From Populus alba (lineage: Eukaryota; Streptophyta; Magnoliopsida; Malpighiales; Salicaceae), in contig NC_133289.1 of assembly GCF_005239225.2 (NCBI RefSeq), forward strand, positions 15,794,889 to 15,858,888: a stretch of 64,000 bases of DNA, given 5' to 3'. The translations under genes were made by a program, and so were the position numbers. This document shows positions 1-11,740 of the stretch, one piece after another. Each line of letters starts with the position of its first letter. Position 1 is the stretch's first letter. Under the pieces are notes generated by a model. It saw only the letters and a list, made by a program, of their open reading frames with translations. It ran no database searches and was not told the origin of the DNA.

Positions 1-900
1 TATAAAAACATGTTTAGTATCCAACGTTAAGGTCCATGTTAAGTTTATATTATACTTATTCTTACACCATTAGTGTACCCTTTTCACCTTGACATAATTA
101 ACTTAGCTGAACATAATGAAAGAAAGAAACATAAATGAACAAGATAAGAACATAAATGAGAAAGACGTTAACTAAGTAAAGGAAAGGAAATAAAGTGCAT
201 GAACTTGATATTAATGAAAGCAAAACATAAGCAATACAAAGAGAGAAAGCAAGAGCATGATCTTGATCTGGAAACCAAGATGCCTCAATACATGGTAAGT
301 GCCTCCTTTTATAGGCCAAAATTTGGAACTATTGATTTGTTGACTAATTGATGAGTGGGTGGCCACATCTTGACTAGATAACAATCCTTATCTTCTTGTC
401 TGATCAAGACGTCATTGCTAACATCATAATTTGCCCAGAATCCTCAAGAATGTTCTAGGAAATTGTCTCAGCTTTCCAACAAAAAAAAGATGAGGTCATT
501 TGGACTTCTAGAACTCAAGATATGGGCTGAACACTAAATAGTGTTTGGGCTGCAGGACAGCTTCGGACTTCTTCGTTGTTCCTTCAATTTGGACTTCAAA
601 ACGACCTTTTCAAATCTTGGGCTCCTCATGAAAGTTGTAGGCTTTTGTCTTACCTTTCCATCCATATAAAGTGGACCTAAATCCGAAATCTAGAGCTCCA
701 GATATGATCCAATTACCGAGCAATGTTCCGGTTTGGACTGCACCGACATCTCTTTTCTAAGTTTGGCCATCTCTTTGTCCTTTAACTTTCAATGCTTAAA
801 CTCATCAATCAATCCTTTTATTTATGTGATAGTCCTGCATTTAAAATGAGCATTTACCATAAATTAAGGTATCTTATAATATCAAACTTGTTATTATAAA
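1..900 (-). repeat. Retroelement LTR-like relic
   Basis: No credible protein is encoded. Read on the minus strand, a strong TATA-like motif (TATAAAAGG, about 306-313) lies ahead of purine-rich leader-like sequence. The 400-780 stretch has the texture of plant Ty3/gypsy LTRs as I remember them, but that is recollection and not an alignment. No terminal repeats, target duplication or second copy are visible, so family and boundaries are unknown. The 73-residue minus-strand ORF at 98-319 is hydrophobic and low in complexity and is not called as a gene. Confidence 0.3.
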
Positions 901-1931
901 ACATGCTTTAGTTAAGGAGTTATTGATACTTCAAGTGCAAAATGATGATATAAAACCTTGATAAACATGCACTTTTAAGTACTAATCAGTTTGCTCTATA
1001 ATTGCTATGGTGTTGGTGTTTTCTAATCCCATCAATTTTCCTATGATAGGTTTGCTATGATGAACGAACTTCGACTCAAAGTCTAAAAAAAAGAACCCTT
1101 GGTCAATGTGGATCACGCCTTTAGATATGTCTACAAAGTACCAAGGAGAACCAATGCAGATCTCTTGAAATCTGTGTTTGATTCAAGTTAAATTTATTAA
1201 GATAGAAATCCAAGGAGATTCCATGTGTTGTAAAAGCTCATCTTTCCCTTAGTATTTCAAGAGTTTGCGACTCGTGTATTGCAAGAAGGAAGGACAAAGA
1301 TTTAGAAATCTAAGGAAATTCAAAGCGCTTTAAAAACCTCCTTTTGCGTTAGTATTTCATACTTTCACGGCTCGTAAACCGTGGAGTCAAAATTTGAAAT
1401 TTTAAAATGTCCTCAATTATAATCAAGGCTTCTCTCAAGGATGTGTGCGGATTTATTACTCCCAATAATATTTTGGATAATCGTCCTTTAAGGATTTCTT
1501 TATCCAAACATTAGCGGTGAATAATAGATAAATTCCCCCCAAAAATAGGATTTTTATATTTTTTGGAATATTGGCCAATACCCTTTGGAGTTTTACAAAC
1601 ATGTTGTAAAATCCAGAAATGCAAGAAAACAAATTTTTTGATGTTTAAGAAATCCTTGCGAAAACACAATTTTGAAAGTTCAAATATTTTCTTTTTAAAA
1701 CATTAAAAAAAACATGTTAGGGTATTGGCCGTATGCAAACACACAAAAAAAAAAAATTTATATCTTTTTGTATATTTTCCGTATTTGTGTTAAAAAAACC
1801 AGGTATTCTAAATGCGAGATTGATATAAATTTTTTTATTATATATATATAGAAAAAATACAGACCTTAAAATCATCAATCTCTCTCTCTTTCTTTTTTAA
1901 AAAAAAAAACAAAATAAAACCACTACATCCG

Positions 1932-1963
1932 GCCGGGTCACTTGCCTAAGCAAGTGACCCGGC
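1932..1963. other. Perfect 14-bp hairpin, LTR-like module
   Basis: The left arm GCCGGGTCACTTGC (1932-1945) is exactly complementary to the right arm (1950-1963) around a CTAA loop. It matches in position and outer sequence the first hairpin of the 17174-26809 element LTRs (17867-17892). The inner arm bases differ there, yet pairing is preserved. Confidence 0.8.
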
Positions 1964-1988
1964 TGCACACAAAAAAAACTCAGCTACG

Positions 1989-2016
1989 GTTCAAGTGAAT
2001 TATAATTCACTTGAAC
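1989..2016. other. Perfect 12-bp hairpin, LTR-like module
   Basis: The arms GTTCAAGTGAAT (1989-2000) and ATTCACTTGAAC (2005-2016) flank a TATA loop. The hairpin follows the first one by 25 bases and precedes the minus-strand splice donor at 2083-2088. It occupies the same slot as the 13-bp hairpin at 17908-17938, with unrelated arm sequence. Confidence 0.8.
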
Positions 2017-3436
2017 AGTAAACACAAAAGGCATGCACAGTAGATAAGTAATTAAAATGCAAAGTGAAGAGAATGCATGGAAACTTACCTGGCGCTGAAA
2101 CGGGCGAAGATGCTGCTGCTTCTGCACACGACAAGTTATCACTGATACTGGAGACAATGACGAACGCTGGTAAAACTGGTGTTGGTCTCTGTCTTTGTCT
2201 TCTTGCTAATGCTCTCTCTGGAGACGGCGAAGACAATGATGAAGGTGTGATGTGCTGGTGGAATGGACGTTCTTCCCTCTGTTTTTTTCTTACTTTTCTT
2301 TGTTTTTTCTGTGGGCTGCCTCTCTCACGTTGCTCTTCCTCACGCTCCTTCTGTCTCTTTTTTGTTTCACTGCCCTCTCTCCCATGTTCTGCTTTCTGTG
2401 CTCTCCTTATCTGTACTGTGCTCGTCCATTTTCCTTCTATCTCTGCTGGTTCCTTTTATATATGTTAGTGTTGAGGACGGATGTCTACAACCGTGGCTGA
2501 GAAGATACAAACTGCTGTCTGCTGGCTTGCATGTTTTCCCGGTTGCAGGATTTGTTGATGACGTTGCCGCTAATCTTGACTGCAACCAATGCTGGGGATG
2601 GAGCTCATCGTTGGAGGCAACGCTATTGATGGCTGAGGATGGAGTCCTGATATTGTAACATGAATTAGCTTTACTGCTGTTTTTCTCCCAAAAGGAACCA
2701 ACTGTGATAGGCAGGGATGACGTTGTTGTTGTGGCGCCGAGAAGAAGTTCCTGCTGGACTAGGAGGAAGAAAAAAAAACAAAAAAACAAAGGCTTCTCCT
2801 GCAACACCGGATGAAAGCCTATATGGTGGCTTTTGGAGGTTAAATGGGGTCCTTTTCTACTGGGTCTGTGAGATGGGGAGATGGAGAGGCGGCTGTGCCA
2901 CAATGAGGGAGGGTCTGGTGAATCTGTTTTGGTTGAGAGGGGAGGTCCGCGGCGGCTTCTTTTTTTTTTGTTCTCGGAGGGTGGGCAGTCGGCTGGCTTC
3001 AAAGAGATGGGTTTAGGGTTTTGTGAATGCCCTAATTTTTTTTGTCTTCCAAAAAATCTCCTCCAAATTCTCTCCTCCCTCTTTATATGGCTGTGTCTTC
3101 ATTTATATATAAAATTTCTACATGTGCTATTTAAATAAATATTGCAATAATTATTGCAGAGATTGTTTTCCATAACTAGCACCAACAAATCCTATATATA
3201 TGGTATTTTTTTATTGCATTGATTATTTTCCCTAACCAGCACGAATCAAATCATATATCTATGGTATTTTATATTGCAGTAATTATATATGATTCAGTCA
3301 TTATCTCCTTGTTGTATTGCCTTCTTGATATTAGTTTTGATACTCTATGTTATCGCCACATGTAAACCCTTATTTTTTATTTTTTTTTTTTTTTTTAAAA
3401 ATTTATCAAAACATGGGTCAAAAATTATGTAGCAAC

Positions 3437-3800
3437 ATGCTTGGTGCCACATCATGTGCTCAATAATCCTTTGTGACATGAATAACCTCTGCAGTCTAGG
3501 TGTGATCAGGAAGTATCTAAGTTTTTTATATGCCATTAGAGTCTTTTCCCTGTCAATTATGTGTTTGTAACGGGAATGCTCGCATATCATGCACTCGGCC
3601 ATCTCACCATTTTTAAGGTAGTATAACATGCAAAACTTAGGGCACATGTCAATTTTCAAGTATCCATGACTTATATCGAACATTTTTAAAATTATGATGA
3701 CATCATGTATTAATTAACTAAGTTGGGTAAATAAACTTGCAAAAATATTAGTTTACCTCGAGATTATCCAACAAACCAATCACAACTTCGAATACTTTTA
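3437..3800 (-). repeat. Duplicated internal CACTA segment
   Basis: This segment repeats about 5212-5560 in the same orientation and at high identity. It covers the transposase stretch beginning MCP-FCMLYYL and the AT-rich sequence 5' of it. Both copies carry the same internal deletion junction relative to the complete-type element at 58877-59552, so the duplication followed the deletion. The copy is fused to the transposase 3' part near 3800 and ends near 3437, where unrelated AT-rich sequence starts. Confidence 0.75.
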
Positions 3801-3844
3801 TATATGAATTACATTGCAACTATAATATCTAACCATTCGAATGG

Positions 3845-5450
3845 GTACATCCATCTATACTAGACCGGTCCTCCAGCTTTTGCCTCAAATTGTAGATGTA
3901 TAGGGAGATGCTCTATTGAGTATCATCTCAAGTTTGCATAGTGTCTCAACGATATTCGTTTGAAGCCTCTCAATGTGCTCAGCATTCAACTTGGTGGAAC
4001 ATATATCTCTGAAGAAATTACTGATCTCCGTGAGTGCATCCCATATTCCCTTTGGCAAAAAATCATGAAAAGCTAATGGGATGAGTGTTTGCATAAACAC
4101 GTGGCAGTCATAACTCTTCATTCCATACAATCTGTAGTCCTCTATATTAACCAGCCTTGGTATGTTTGATGCATGTCCATCCGGAAAACGCAGACTCTTA
4201 AGCCATTTATAGACTAGCAGTTATGCGTTTTTCTCTAACACAAAGCTTGCCCTTGGTTTTACGACCCATGACTCATCATATACCAACTCCATATTTTTAC
4301 AGTTACAGTATAAAGTTATATCCAATCTAGCCTTGATGTTGTCCTTTGTCTTCCCCTTCACATCTATGACGGTGTTGAAAATGTTCTCAAACACAATCTT
4401 TTCGATGTGCATGATGTCAAGGTTATGGCGGAGCAAATTGGTCTTCCAATAAGGAAGCTCCCAAAAGATACTTCACTTTACCCAATTATAGGTCAAACCA
4501 AAACTAGGAAACTTTTGCTTACCTGATTGAAGGTCAAACACAATGTCACTGTACTCTGATACAACATCATGCAATTCTTCACCAGAAAGACGCATGGATG
4601 CAACATCTTTTTCACTCTGCCAACAAAGAAATCTTTTATGTTCTTTCTGTACCTGTGATTTAGTGGCAAGAAGCAACGGTGACAATAAAAAAAAGAAGCT
4701 TTACCTCTGTTTGCTAGCGTGAATGCCTTGTTGTTTTCCATGCAGTATGGACATGCGAGTTTCCCATACGTGCTCCAACCAGAAAGCATTCCATAAGCTG
4801 AAAAATCATTGATAGTCCCCATCAAGACCGCCCTCATAAGGAAATTTTGTTTCCTCGATATATCATAAGTCAAAGCTCTGAAGGACCACAACTGCGCCAA
4901 CTCATCAATCAACGGTCAAAGACAAACATCTATATTCCGTCCCGGGCTGCTTGGACCGAGTATGACAATAGATAAAAACATGAACTCCAGCCTCATCCAT
5001 ATTCTCGATGGCAAGTTATAAACTGTGAGTATGACCGGCCAACAATAATAGGGAGCAATAAATGACCCAAATCAGTTGAATCCGTCTATACACAACCCAA
5101 GACGCACATTCCTTGATTCAGCTAAAAAGTGAGGATACACAATGTGAAAGCGTTTCCACGCTTCGCCGTCAGAAGGATGCATCATCACACCATCAACCGC
5201 ATCATGTGCTTGGTGCCACATCATGTGCTCAATAATCCTTTGTGACATGAATAACCTTTGCAGTCTAGGTGTGATCATGAAGTATCTAAGTTTTTTATAT
5301 GTCATTAGAGTCTTTTCCCTGTCAATTATAGGTTTGTAACGGGAATGCTCGCATATCATGCACTCGGCCATCTTACCATTTTCAAGGTAGTATAACATGC
5401 AAAAGTTAGGGCACATGTCAATTTTCTAGTATTCATGACTTATATCGAAC
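3845..5450 (-). pseudogene. TNP2-like CACTA transposase remnant
   Basis: On the minus strand, fragments at 5416-5072, 4912-4493, 4436-4221 and 4130-3885 align in order with the transposase of the element at 58877-61560. Recognisable landmarks are MCPNFCMLYYLENG, the CPYCMENNKAF zinc-ribbon-like stretch, DIMHIEK and the YGMKSYDCHVFMQ segment that leads into DUF4218. The frame is broken by nonsense codons, including one just after GLCIDGFN and one in the CLQPL stretch, and by frameshifts. No start codon remains because the N-terminal part is deleted. The intact protein would be the cut-and-paste transposase of the family (Pfam Transposase_21), but this copy cannot encode a working enzyme. Confidence 0.85.
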
Positions 5451-6142
5451 CTCTTTAAAATTATGATGACATCATGTATTAATTAATTAAGTTAGGTAAA
5501 TAAACTTGCAAAAATATTAGTTTACCTCGAGATTATCCAACAAACCAGTCACAACTTCTCATAAATATTAAATATTCATTATCATTTATCAACGTCCATA
5601 CAAATTAATATATATAAATTTATGAAAAATTACCACACCGCAATACCATTGATAAAACTTAAAACGGACCCATTAAGCAAGCTATTAATTATTTCAAAAT
5701 AGCACATGTAATTTGGTAATTCCATAAAGTTTTAATAATTTACAAAATAAATACAATCTTACAAAATCTAAAACAAACCATAACAGGTATAAAATTAATT
5801 ATACATTCATATACTACAAGTTTGTTTAAGAAATAACAATAAAACATTTACATTTACTAACAAAATACATATACTAAAAAAAACAATAAAATTGACATTT
5901 AAATGTTAAAATTTAAAAAATATAGAATTACTTACAAAAATTGATAAAAACCGTCAGCAAATCAAATCATGGATGCTGTGACCACAAAACTTCAAGAAAT
6001 ATAACTTGTTGTGCTGAGATGAGGGAGATTTTTGTTTGGGCGCTGGTTGTTTGCAGATGGGGAGAGTTGGGATTAATAAGAAGAAGGAGAAATAGGGGAG
6101 GAGAAGGTCAGCAGGCAGGAAATTATATTAACCTTCTCTGAT

Positions 6143-6460
6143 AGTTTCACCAACGGATTATTCCATCGGTGGATCTGTCGGCTATTCTGACGGAAAAATC
6201 AACACGTCACCGTATAGATTTGTCATTTCAAATCCGTCGGTGATTTCGTCGGTATTTGTAACAGCGAACCGGTCACGTCACTGTACGGGCCTATCATTTT
6301 GAATCCATCGATGATTCTGTCGGAAAAAACCACCCCGCCAAAAACTCCACGTCAACGACCCGTCTTTTTTTTTATTCTTAACTTTTTGTTTGTTATTCAG
6401 TCGGTAGTTACCAACTGAATTACATATGAAAAAAGTTTCATTGGTAATTTTGATCTCAAA
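6143..6460. repeat. CACTA subterminal repeats, element 1
   Basis: Short motifs of the GTCGGTGAT / CCGTCGGTAA type, in both orientations, are packed next to the terminus. The matching region of the second element is 57960-58370. In En/Spm such arrays bind the TnpA protein. That role is carried over from the family and is not shown here. Confidence 0.7.
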
Positions 6461-6504
6461 TTATTGACAGAAATATTTCATCATTAAATCGGTTGCTATT
6501 AAAT

Positions 6505-6519
6505 GAATTTCTAGCAGTG
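6505..6519 (-). repeat. CACTA terminal inverted repeat, element 1
   Basis: The plus strand reads GAATTTCTAGCAGTG, giving CACTGCTAGAAATTC on the minus strand as the 5' end. Eleven of 15 bases agree with the start of the second element at 57945. The first three flanking bases are ATT. The partner end is missing, so a target duplication cannot be tested. Confidence 0.75.
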
Positions 6520-9500
6520 ATTCTTACTGTCTCATATTGACTAGGGATGACAATATCCATTTTTACGTTAGGTATTGATGGAGTTAATCTAAAAGATGGT
6601 CCTGTCTTACGTACTTGCTTGTAATACAATCTCAAGGGGCGTGCTTAAAGTTGCAGTGTCCAAAGATGACGGTGACTGATGGATTATGTCATTACGCTAG
6701 AAGAAAATCTGGAGATGGAATTCTCAATCCAGCAGTTATCCAGGCTAGTTATGGATCTGTTCTTGTCACGTGCATGCACATACAATAGGACACAGATTAA
6801 GGTACTAAGATGGTTTGTGCTTTGGCAAATACGTTCAGTTTGTTAAAAGGAGCCTTTCATTCTTGCAGTCATTTGAAGCCTCAAGAAAAAGGAGATCTAA
6901 CCTCGTCTTGAAATTTGATTTTGCAGCATGTGGGCATTCAACCAAGTTGATGATGAACATATTACTCAGGAATCTCAGAAGGTACTTTCATCTACCAGTT
7001 TCGATAGAGTATAGACCCATGCACAAACAATTTATTACATGTATGGATATGCTTTGCTATATTTGTGTTTTCAGCAATTGCTCAAAGCATTAAAGTATTA
7101 TTGGTGTCTGAAGAAATTATGGTCCTTGTTTACTAATGTATTTTCTGTGGTTATATCATCATAAATTTTGATGAAAACTTTCCTCTGCAAATCCATTATT
7201 GTGCTTGCAACTCACCCATGAAGATTTTATGCGTGGTTTATGCTTCTTCTTTTTTGTTAATTCATTTGTTGTTATATCTGTTGCTGTCTTTCTAAAACAA
7301 TAATTTGCCGATTTTCACATCTTTGTGCAATATATATCTGTTGTCAGTTTAATTTTGTTAAGCTTTCTAGCTGTGAAAATTTAAATGTTTTTCCTTTTCT
7401 ATTTTGAACTCTATTGGTTGTATCATCTTTTTAAATTAGTTAAACATGACCTATATTTTGTTGATGTATTCTGGACTTGGTTAGAGCCATGTTTCCTTCT
7501 ATTGTATGGTGATTTGTAGGTTAATCCTTTTTTGTTGTTCTTGTGTGTTTTCCTGGAATCCTACACGTGTGATACTCTGCGTCCGATACAGCTAACATTT
7601 TCTAGTTGAATGGTTTATAATATCTTCTGGATGGAATTGGGTTGTCTTTATTTGACATGCCATAGAAAATAAACTCGTTACATGGCCGAACGACATCAGT
7701 TCATATTAACACAGTTTTTTTCGGAGAAAGTAATGAAGAAGTCTGCTCTTTGGTTCTTTCTAATTTTTTGGAAGTGTATATGTACCCAAACTTGAATGGT
7801 TTCTTGCCAATTAAGCATTGCAAGTAAATTGTGTGTTCAAGGTCTGTGCGGTGAAGAGAAATATCCAGAGCCTCAGCAATCTAAAGTTTCGGTAGACTGT
7901 GTTCTCAGTCTACGTGAAGATGCTTTTATTCACAACCACACATGCATGCAGGTTGGTGGGGTTGTCAGCAGGTCATTGTAAACGAGGGAGTTAGTGTGTT
8001 TAAAGCGTGTGCAATCTTGTGTTCTATGAGGAGATAGAGGGGGAGCGGTGGTTTCCCCCGCCTCCTCTCGAGGATCACTCTACATAAAAGTAAAATGCTT
8101 GGTATGTTTTCTTGCTGTTCTTAATAAACAGTGCAAATTCTTTTTGGTGTTTGCCTGCTCGCTAAAATTATACACATTTCTTCTGTTGGAAAAGAGGAGT
8201 GGAAGTCAGCTTTCTCGTGAGTGTGATTAGTTAAGAAGCATATCAAGATTCTAACTTTGCATGATTGAATTTTCAGGCATTTAAAATTGTGATACAAAGC
8301 CTGGTGGAAGAGCTCTCTGTGGTGCTCATGCAGCGATCCTCTGATGCTCAAAGATCAACCCTTCTTGACCATTTCATAGATGAAAAGCCTGTGCACAACA
8401 AAACCACACAACGTCAAGTGCAGACAATACCCCCTTGCAGCAATGCCTAGATATGGAATCGGTAACTTTTCAAAATCAAAGACACTGAAAAGAATAATAC
8501 ACAAACTTGTGATGATTGGGGGTTCCACAAAGTTTTCCACATCTTTCACATGTTTTCGGTAATTGACTTTTGTTCTACTATATTTTTACTAGGTTTTTCA
8601 TATCATAAACCATACTTTTTGATGCTATTTTAATTTTATATAAATAATATGGACATATTTATAGATATTGTTTACAGGTGGACGGTCATTCTCAGGAGTT
8701 AAACCATGAGGAAAAACTCGCCAACTTGAGATCTCCAACAACCATATACTTACATTTAAGTCGAAAAATATAAATGATATGATTCAAATTAGAAATATTT
8801 TCTTTTTTCTTATTGATTTTTTATGAATTGAATATTATTAGTTGAACCACTTGATTATTATTAATTTAGCTATTAGCTCAGTTGCAACTTGTGATGTGCA
8901 TGTGTCCAGACTTAGCACTATAAAATGGTGTTATAAAATGCTCAGAGTAAACTTCGCAAGGCTTGTGTTTATGTACTAATAAAAGATGGCAAACTTGTCG
9001 GGAAAAAGAAAAGAAAAGAAAAAACAAGTTTCATGTTTTCGAATAATGGTCAGTAAATCCATTATTTGCATGTTGAAAACTTGTAAAGATACATTATCGC
9101 TGATAATGAAATGGCTCTTGCTGTGGAAGAAGGGGCGCCCAAAATCCAGGGTTATTCTTCCACATGTTGAGGGGTCATGTTTTCTTTCACTATGATATTT
9201 CTTAGATTTTGAGCAACTTGAAAGGTATTGTCTCGTCAAGTTGTTGTTTGATCAACATGAGTTACATTTCCTCGTTTAAATGTCACTAATTCCATATTGT
9301 ACCCATGTAAAGATGTTCAGAATGCGTGGCTTCGTTTTGTAGGCATGGCTCTTCTATGAGTTATGAGTGCCTCAACATTATTTAGTTTTTTTTTGTTTTT
9401 TGCTTTTTAGTTTGAGAGAGAGTTTATCTCTTAATTCGAATCTGAAGATAGCTAGGTTCAAGTGGTGTTGCTCTTCTTCAATCTGTCGTGCCAGATGAGC

Positions 9501-10130
9501 ATCAGCCTGTAACTTGTTACAGCAACATATATTACATTAATTAAAAAAAAAAAAAAAAAAAACCAGATTGATTAGACACCTATTTTTCTTTCCTGGCGCT
9601 GGGAACCCAGGAGGAGTCTTTTCTTCCATTAAAATCTTTATTTTCTGCAGAGTTTGAAAGCATAAACAAGTCAATTGACTATTCAAAGGACATCATTACA
9701 TTGACAAATGCTAATTGCAATTATGGATCCTACGACGTCATTGGAGATTTTGTCTCCTTCCCAATCCGCATTGGATTCCAAACCAAACACCTCTTCACTT
9801 GAAGGGCTTGATGTAAAATAGACAGAGCATAATTTTCTTGATTGGTACAATAATGTGAAGGAAATCTTCTTTTCCTTTTTCCTTCTCTTCTTTTCCACGA
9901 TCCATGTGACCTCAAATTCATGTTATTCCGAACACTGCACTCTGCATGGGGACATATTGCCTTCTACTGTGTCACCATCACTCGCATCTATATTGCTATT
10001 GCTCAAGGCAAATCGAAGATACTGTACTAATATGGTGAAAATAAAAGCAGGAAATAAGAGACACAAAATGAAAGTTTTCATGTTCCCTTACATTTTACCA
10101 TTTTTTTTTCTTTTGCTAATGCCATTATGA
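6520..10130 (+). other. Low-repeat DNA with unidentified gene-like fragments
   Basis: This is the least repeat-like stretch on the left. Several short plus-strand pieces look exon-like: around 6815-7000 (an acceptor-like TTTTGCAG is followed by an open stretch ending before GGTACTTT), 7796-7981, 8265-8450 (after an acceptor-like TTTTCAG at about 8276) and 9724-9820. None was recognised, none exceeds about 90 residues, and I could not join them into one frame. They may be a decayed gene, a noncoding transcript, or chance. A poly(A) tract lies at about 9543-9562. Confidence 0.25.
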
Positions 10131-10364
10131 GGTTCCTAAAATCCCAAAACTTCCTATCACCTTCGCTTTAGTATTCATCAAAACCATCTTTCAAATAATA
10201 TTTTATTGGTACCTAACATTTATTTTCTGCCAGCAAAAACTAAATGATATGAAAAAATCATATAAATTAAAAAAAACAATTACTATAAATTATAATAGTA
10301 TTTTCACTTTCAACTTTTTTTTTGTACAAAATGTTTCTTTAGCTTTTTTTTTTCTTCCCGGTCA

Positions 10365-10690
10365 TTGCTTATTCTCTGTCGCTTTAGCGCCTTGGGTTTA
10401 GCTTGGTGCTGCAATCATGCCAGACCCAAACTACTAAAAATGTCAAACCCGCAAGTGTCATGGAAGCATTTTGAGTCTGGCAACCATGTAAAGCCTGAGC
10501 ATTTTAAGTCTGACAACTATACAAGGCCTAAGAGTTTTGCATCTAGCAACCACGTTAAGCCTAAGCTCATTGGGTCTGACAACTATTCCAAACCCAAGCG
10601 CCTTGGGCTGGCAACCATGTTTGGGTTTGGCATTGTTGCCAGACCCACACCTGGGTCTCTCAACCATGTAAGACTCAAGCATTTAGGTTA
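10365..10690 (+). repeat. Degenerate minisatellite, about 33-bp unit
   Basis: Units built on TCTGGCAACCATG...AAGCC..AGC recur roughly every 33 bases. Translated on the plus strand they give a repeating 11-residue pattern (SGNHVKPEHFK, SDNYTRPKSFA, SSNHVKPKLIG, SDNYSKPKRLG). Related GCCAGACCCA-type sequence recurs at 11287-11335 and 11645-11735. The 108-residue ORF reflects a period that is a multiple of three and is not proposed as a gene. Confidence 0.6.
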
Positions 10691-11039
10691 AAAATTTATT
10701 TTTAAAAAAAGCTTGATTGGACTACAAAAACAAACACTGTCTCATTCAAGCAAGATATTTTTTTATTTATATATAGTAGAGCTTAACTGCAAACACTTTT
10801 TTGTTTGTAGAACATATTTTATAAATTTGTTATATTCCAAGAAGAAAAAAAAGTGATTTATTTCAAGTTTTCAAAAATAAACTTTCCTTTTTTGTGTGCA
10901 TTGTGGATGAAAATATGTATAATGAAACTAAACATATATAGTCCAATATTGTTAAAAACAAAATATAAAATAATTTTTTCATCGGTGAAAAATCACAAAG
11001 GACCACCCATTAAATAAACTTTTTTTGCATTGAGTTTGA

Positions 11040-11590
11040 TTAAAAATTCATAAAAAATAGAGAGAGAGGAAAAAAAAAAAGAGAAGATAGAATTTCTATT
11101 AAAGAAATAACAAATTCATAATCATAAAAAAAATAAACTATTTCAATAGAAAGATATGATTTGAATTTTTAGATTTAAAATGTTAAATTAGATTTTTATG
11201 ATGATTTGTTGTTTATAAATAATTTATGAACTTCAATTTCATTTTAAAATATTGAATAGTTTAAATATTGTTTTAATATATATAAGTCTAGCATGGTTGC
11301 TAGACCCAGGTGCTTGGGTCATGCCAGACCCAGGTATTAAGTTAAAAAAAATATATAATTTAAAAAAAGTAAAAAATGAAGAGAGAAAAGGAGAGGGAAG
11401 ATAGAAATTTGTATTGAAAAAATAACAAATTCATAAACATAAAAATAAATTATTTCAATAGGAAGATATGATTTGAATTTTTAAATCTAAAATATTAAAT
11501 TAGATTTTTGTGATGATTTTTTGTTTTATAAATAACTTTTGAACTTGGATTTTTGTTTAGGATATTGAAGAATAGTTTAAATTTTTTTTT
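11040..11590. repeat. Direct duplication, offset about 311 bp
   Basis: About 11045-11280 is repeated at about 11355-11585 with moderate divergence. Examples are AAGATATGATTTGAATTTTT at 11152 and 11463, and the ATAACAAATTCAT block. The copies are separated by a short segment with the GCCAGACCCAGGT motif of the neighbouring minisatellite, which suggests the motif and the AT-rich block form one repeat unit. Low coding potential. Confidence 0.6.
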
Positions 11591-11740
11591 TCTTACAATA
11601 AATAAATAAAATTATTAGTTTTAATATTTTAATCATTACATGCTCAAACTTGGGTTTGGTATGGTACCAAACCCAAGAAGCATAGGTTGGATATTGTTTC
11701 TAGATCCAAAACTCTTGGATTTGACATGGCTATTAAATTT

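Larger units (their letters stand above)
1060..3340 (-). repeat. Partial or solo LTR related to the 17-27 kb element
   Basis: This stretch shares an ordered module with the LTRs of the 17174-26809 element. On the plus strand it has a T/A-rich tract, then a hairpin with a GGGTCACT core (1932-1963), a second hairpin (1989-2016), and then ACTTACCTGGC, which on the minus strand is a consensus splice donor (2083-2088). A minus-strand TATA-like box (ATATAAA, about 3082-3088) sits upstream of the donor, as an LTR promoter would. The overlapping ORFs on both strands (2000-3138) are low-complexity translations of this noncoding sequence. The outer ends were not resolved, and no TG...CA termini or target duplication could be fixed. 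Confidence 0.45.
3437..6519 (-). mobile_element. CACTA (En/Spm) element, deletion derivative
   Basis: The right end (6505-6519) reads, on the minus strand, CACTGCTAGAAATTC, a CACTA-type terminus close to the CACCACCAGAAATTC end of the second element at 57945. Inward come subterminal repeats (6143-6460), an AT-rich leader (5560-5940), and a decayed TNP2 transposase. Relative to the second element, about 0.67 kb of 5' coding sequence is missing, including the transposase-associated domain. The DUF4218 C-terminus and the TnpA-like gene are also absent. The low-coordinate end is a duplicated internal segment and not a recognisable terminal repeat, so the copy is non-autonomous and truncated. Confidence 0.8.

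Noticed and set aside
1931..2020. Possible CRISPR-like or repeat-spacer pattern from successive hairpins
   Set aside because: There are only two unlike hairpins in a plant LTR context, and the repeats do not recur as an array.
2367..3002. 211-residue minus-strand ORF with overlapping plus-strand ORFs
   Set aside because: Low-complexity translation of LTR-like leader sequence, open on both strands, with no domain.
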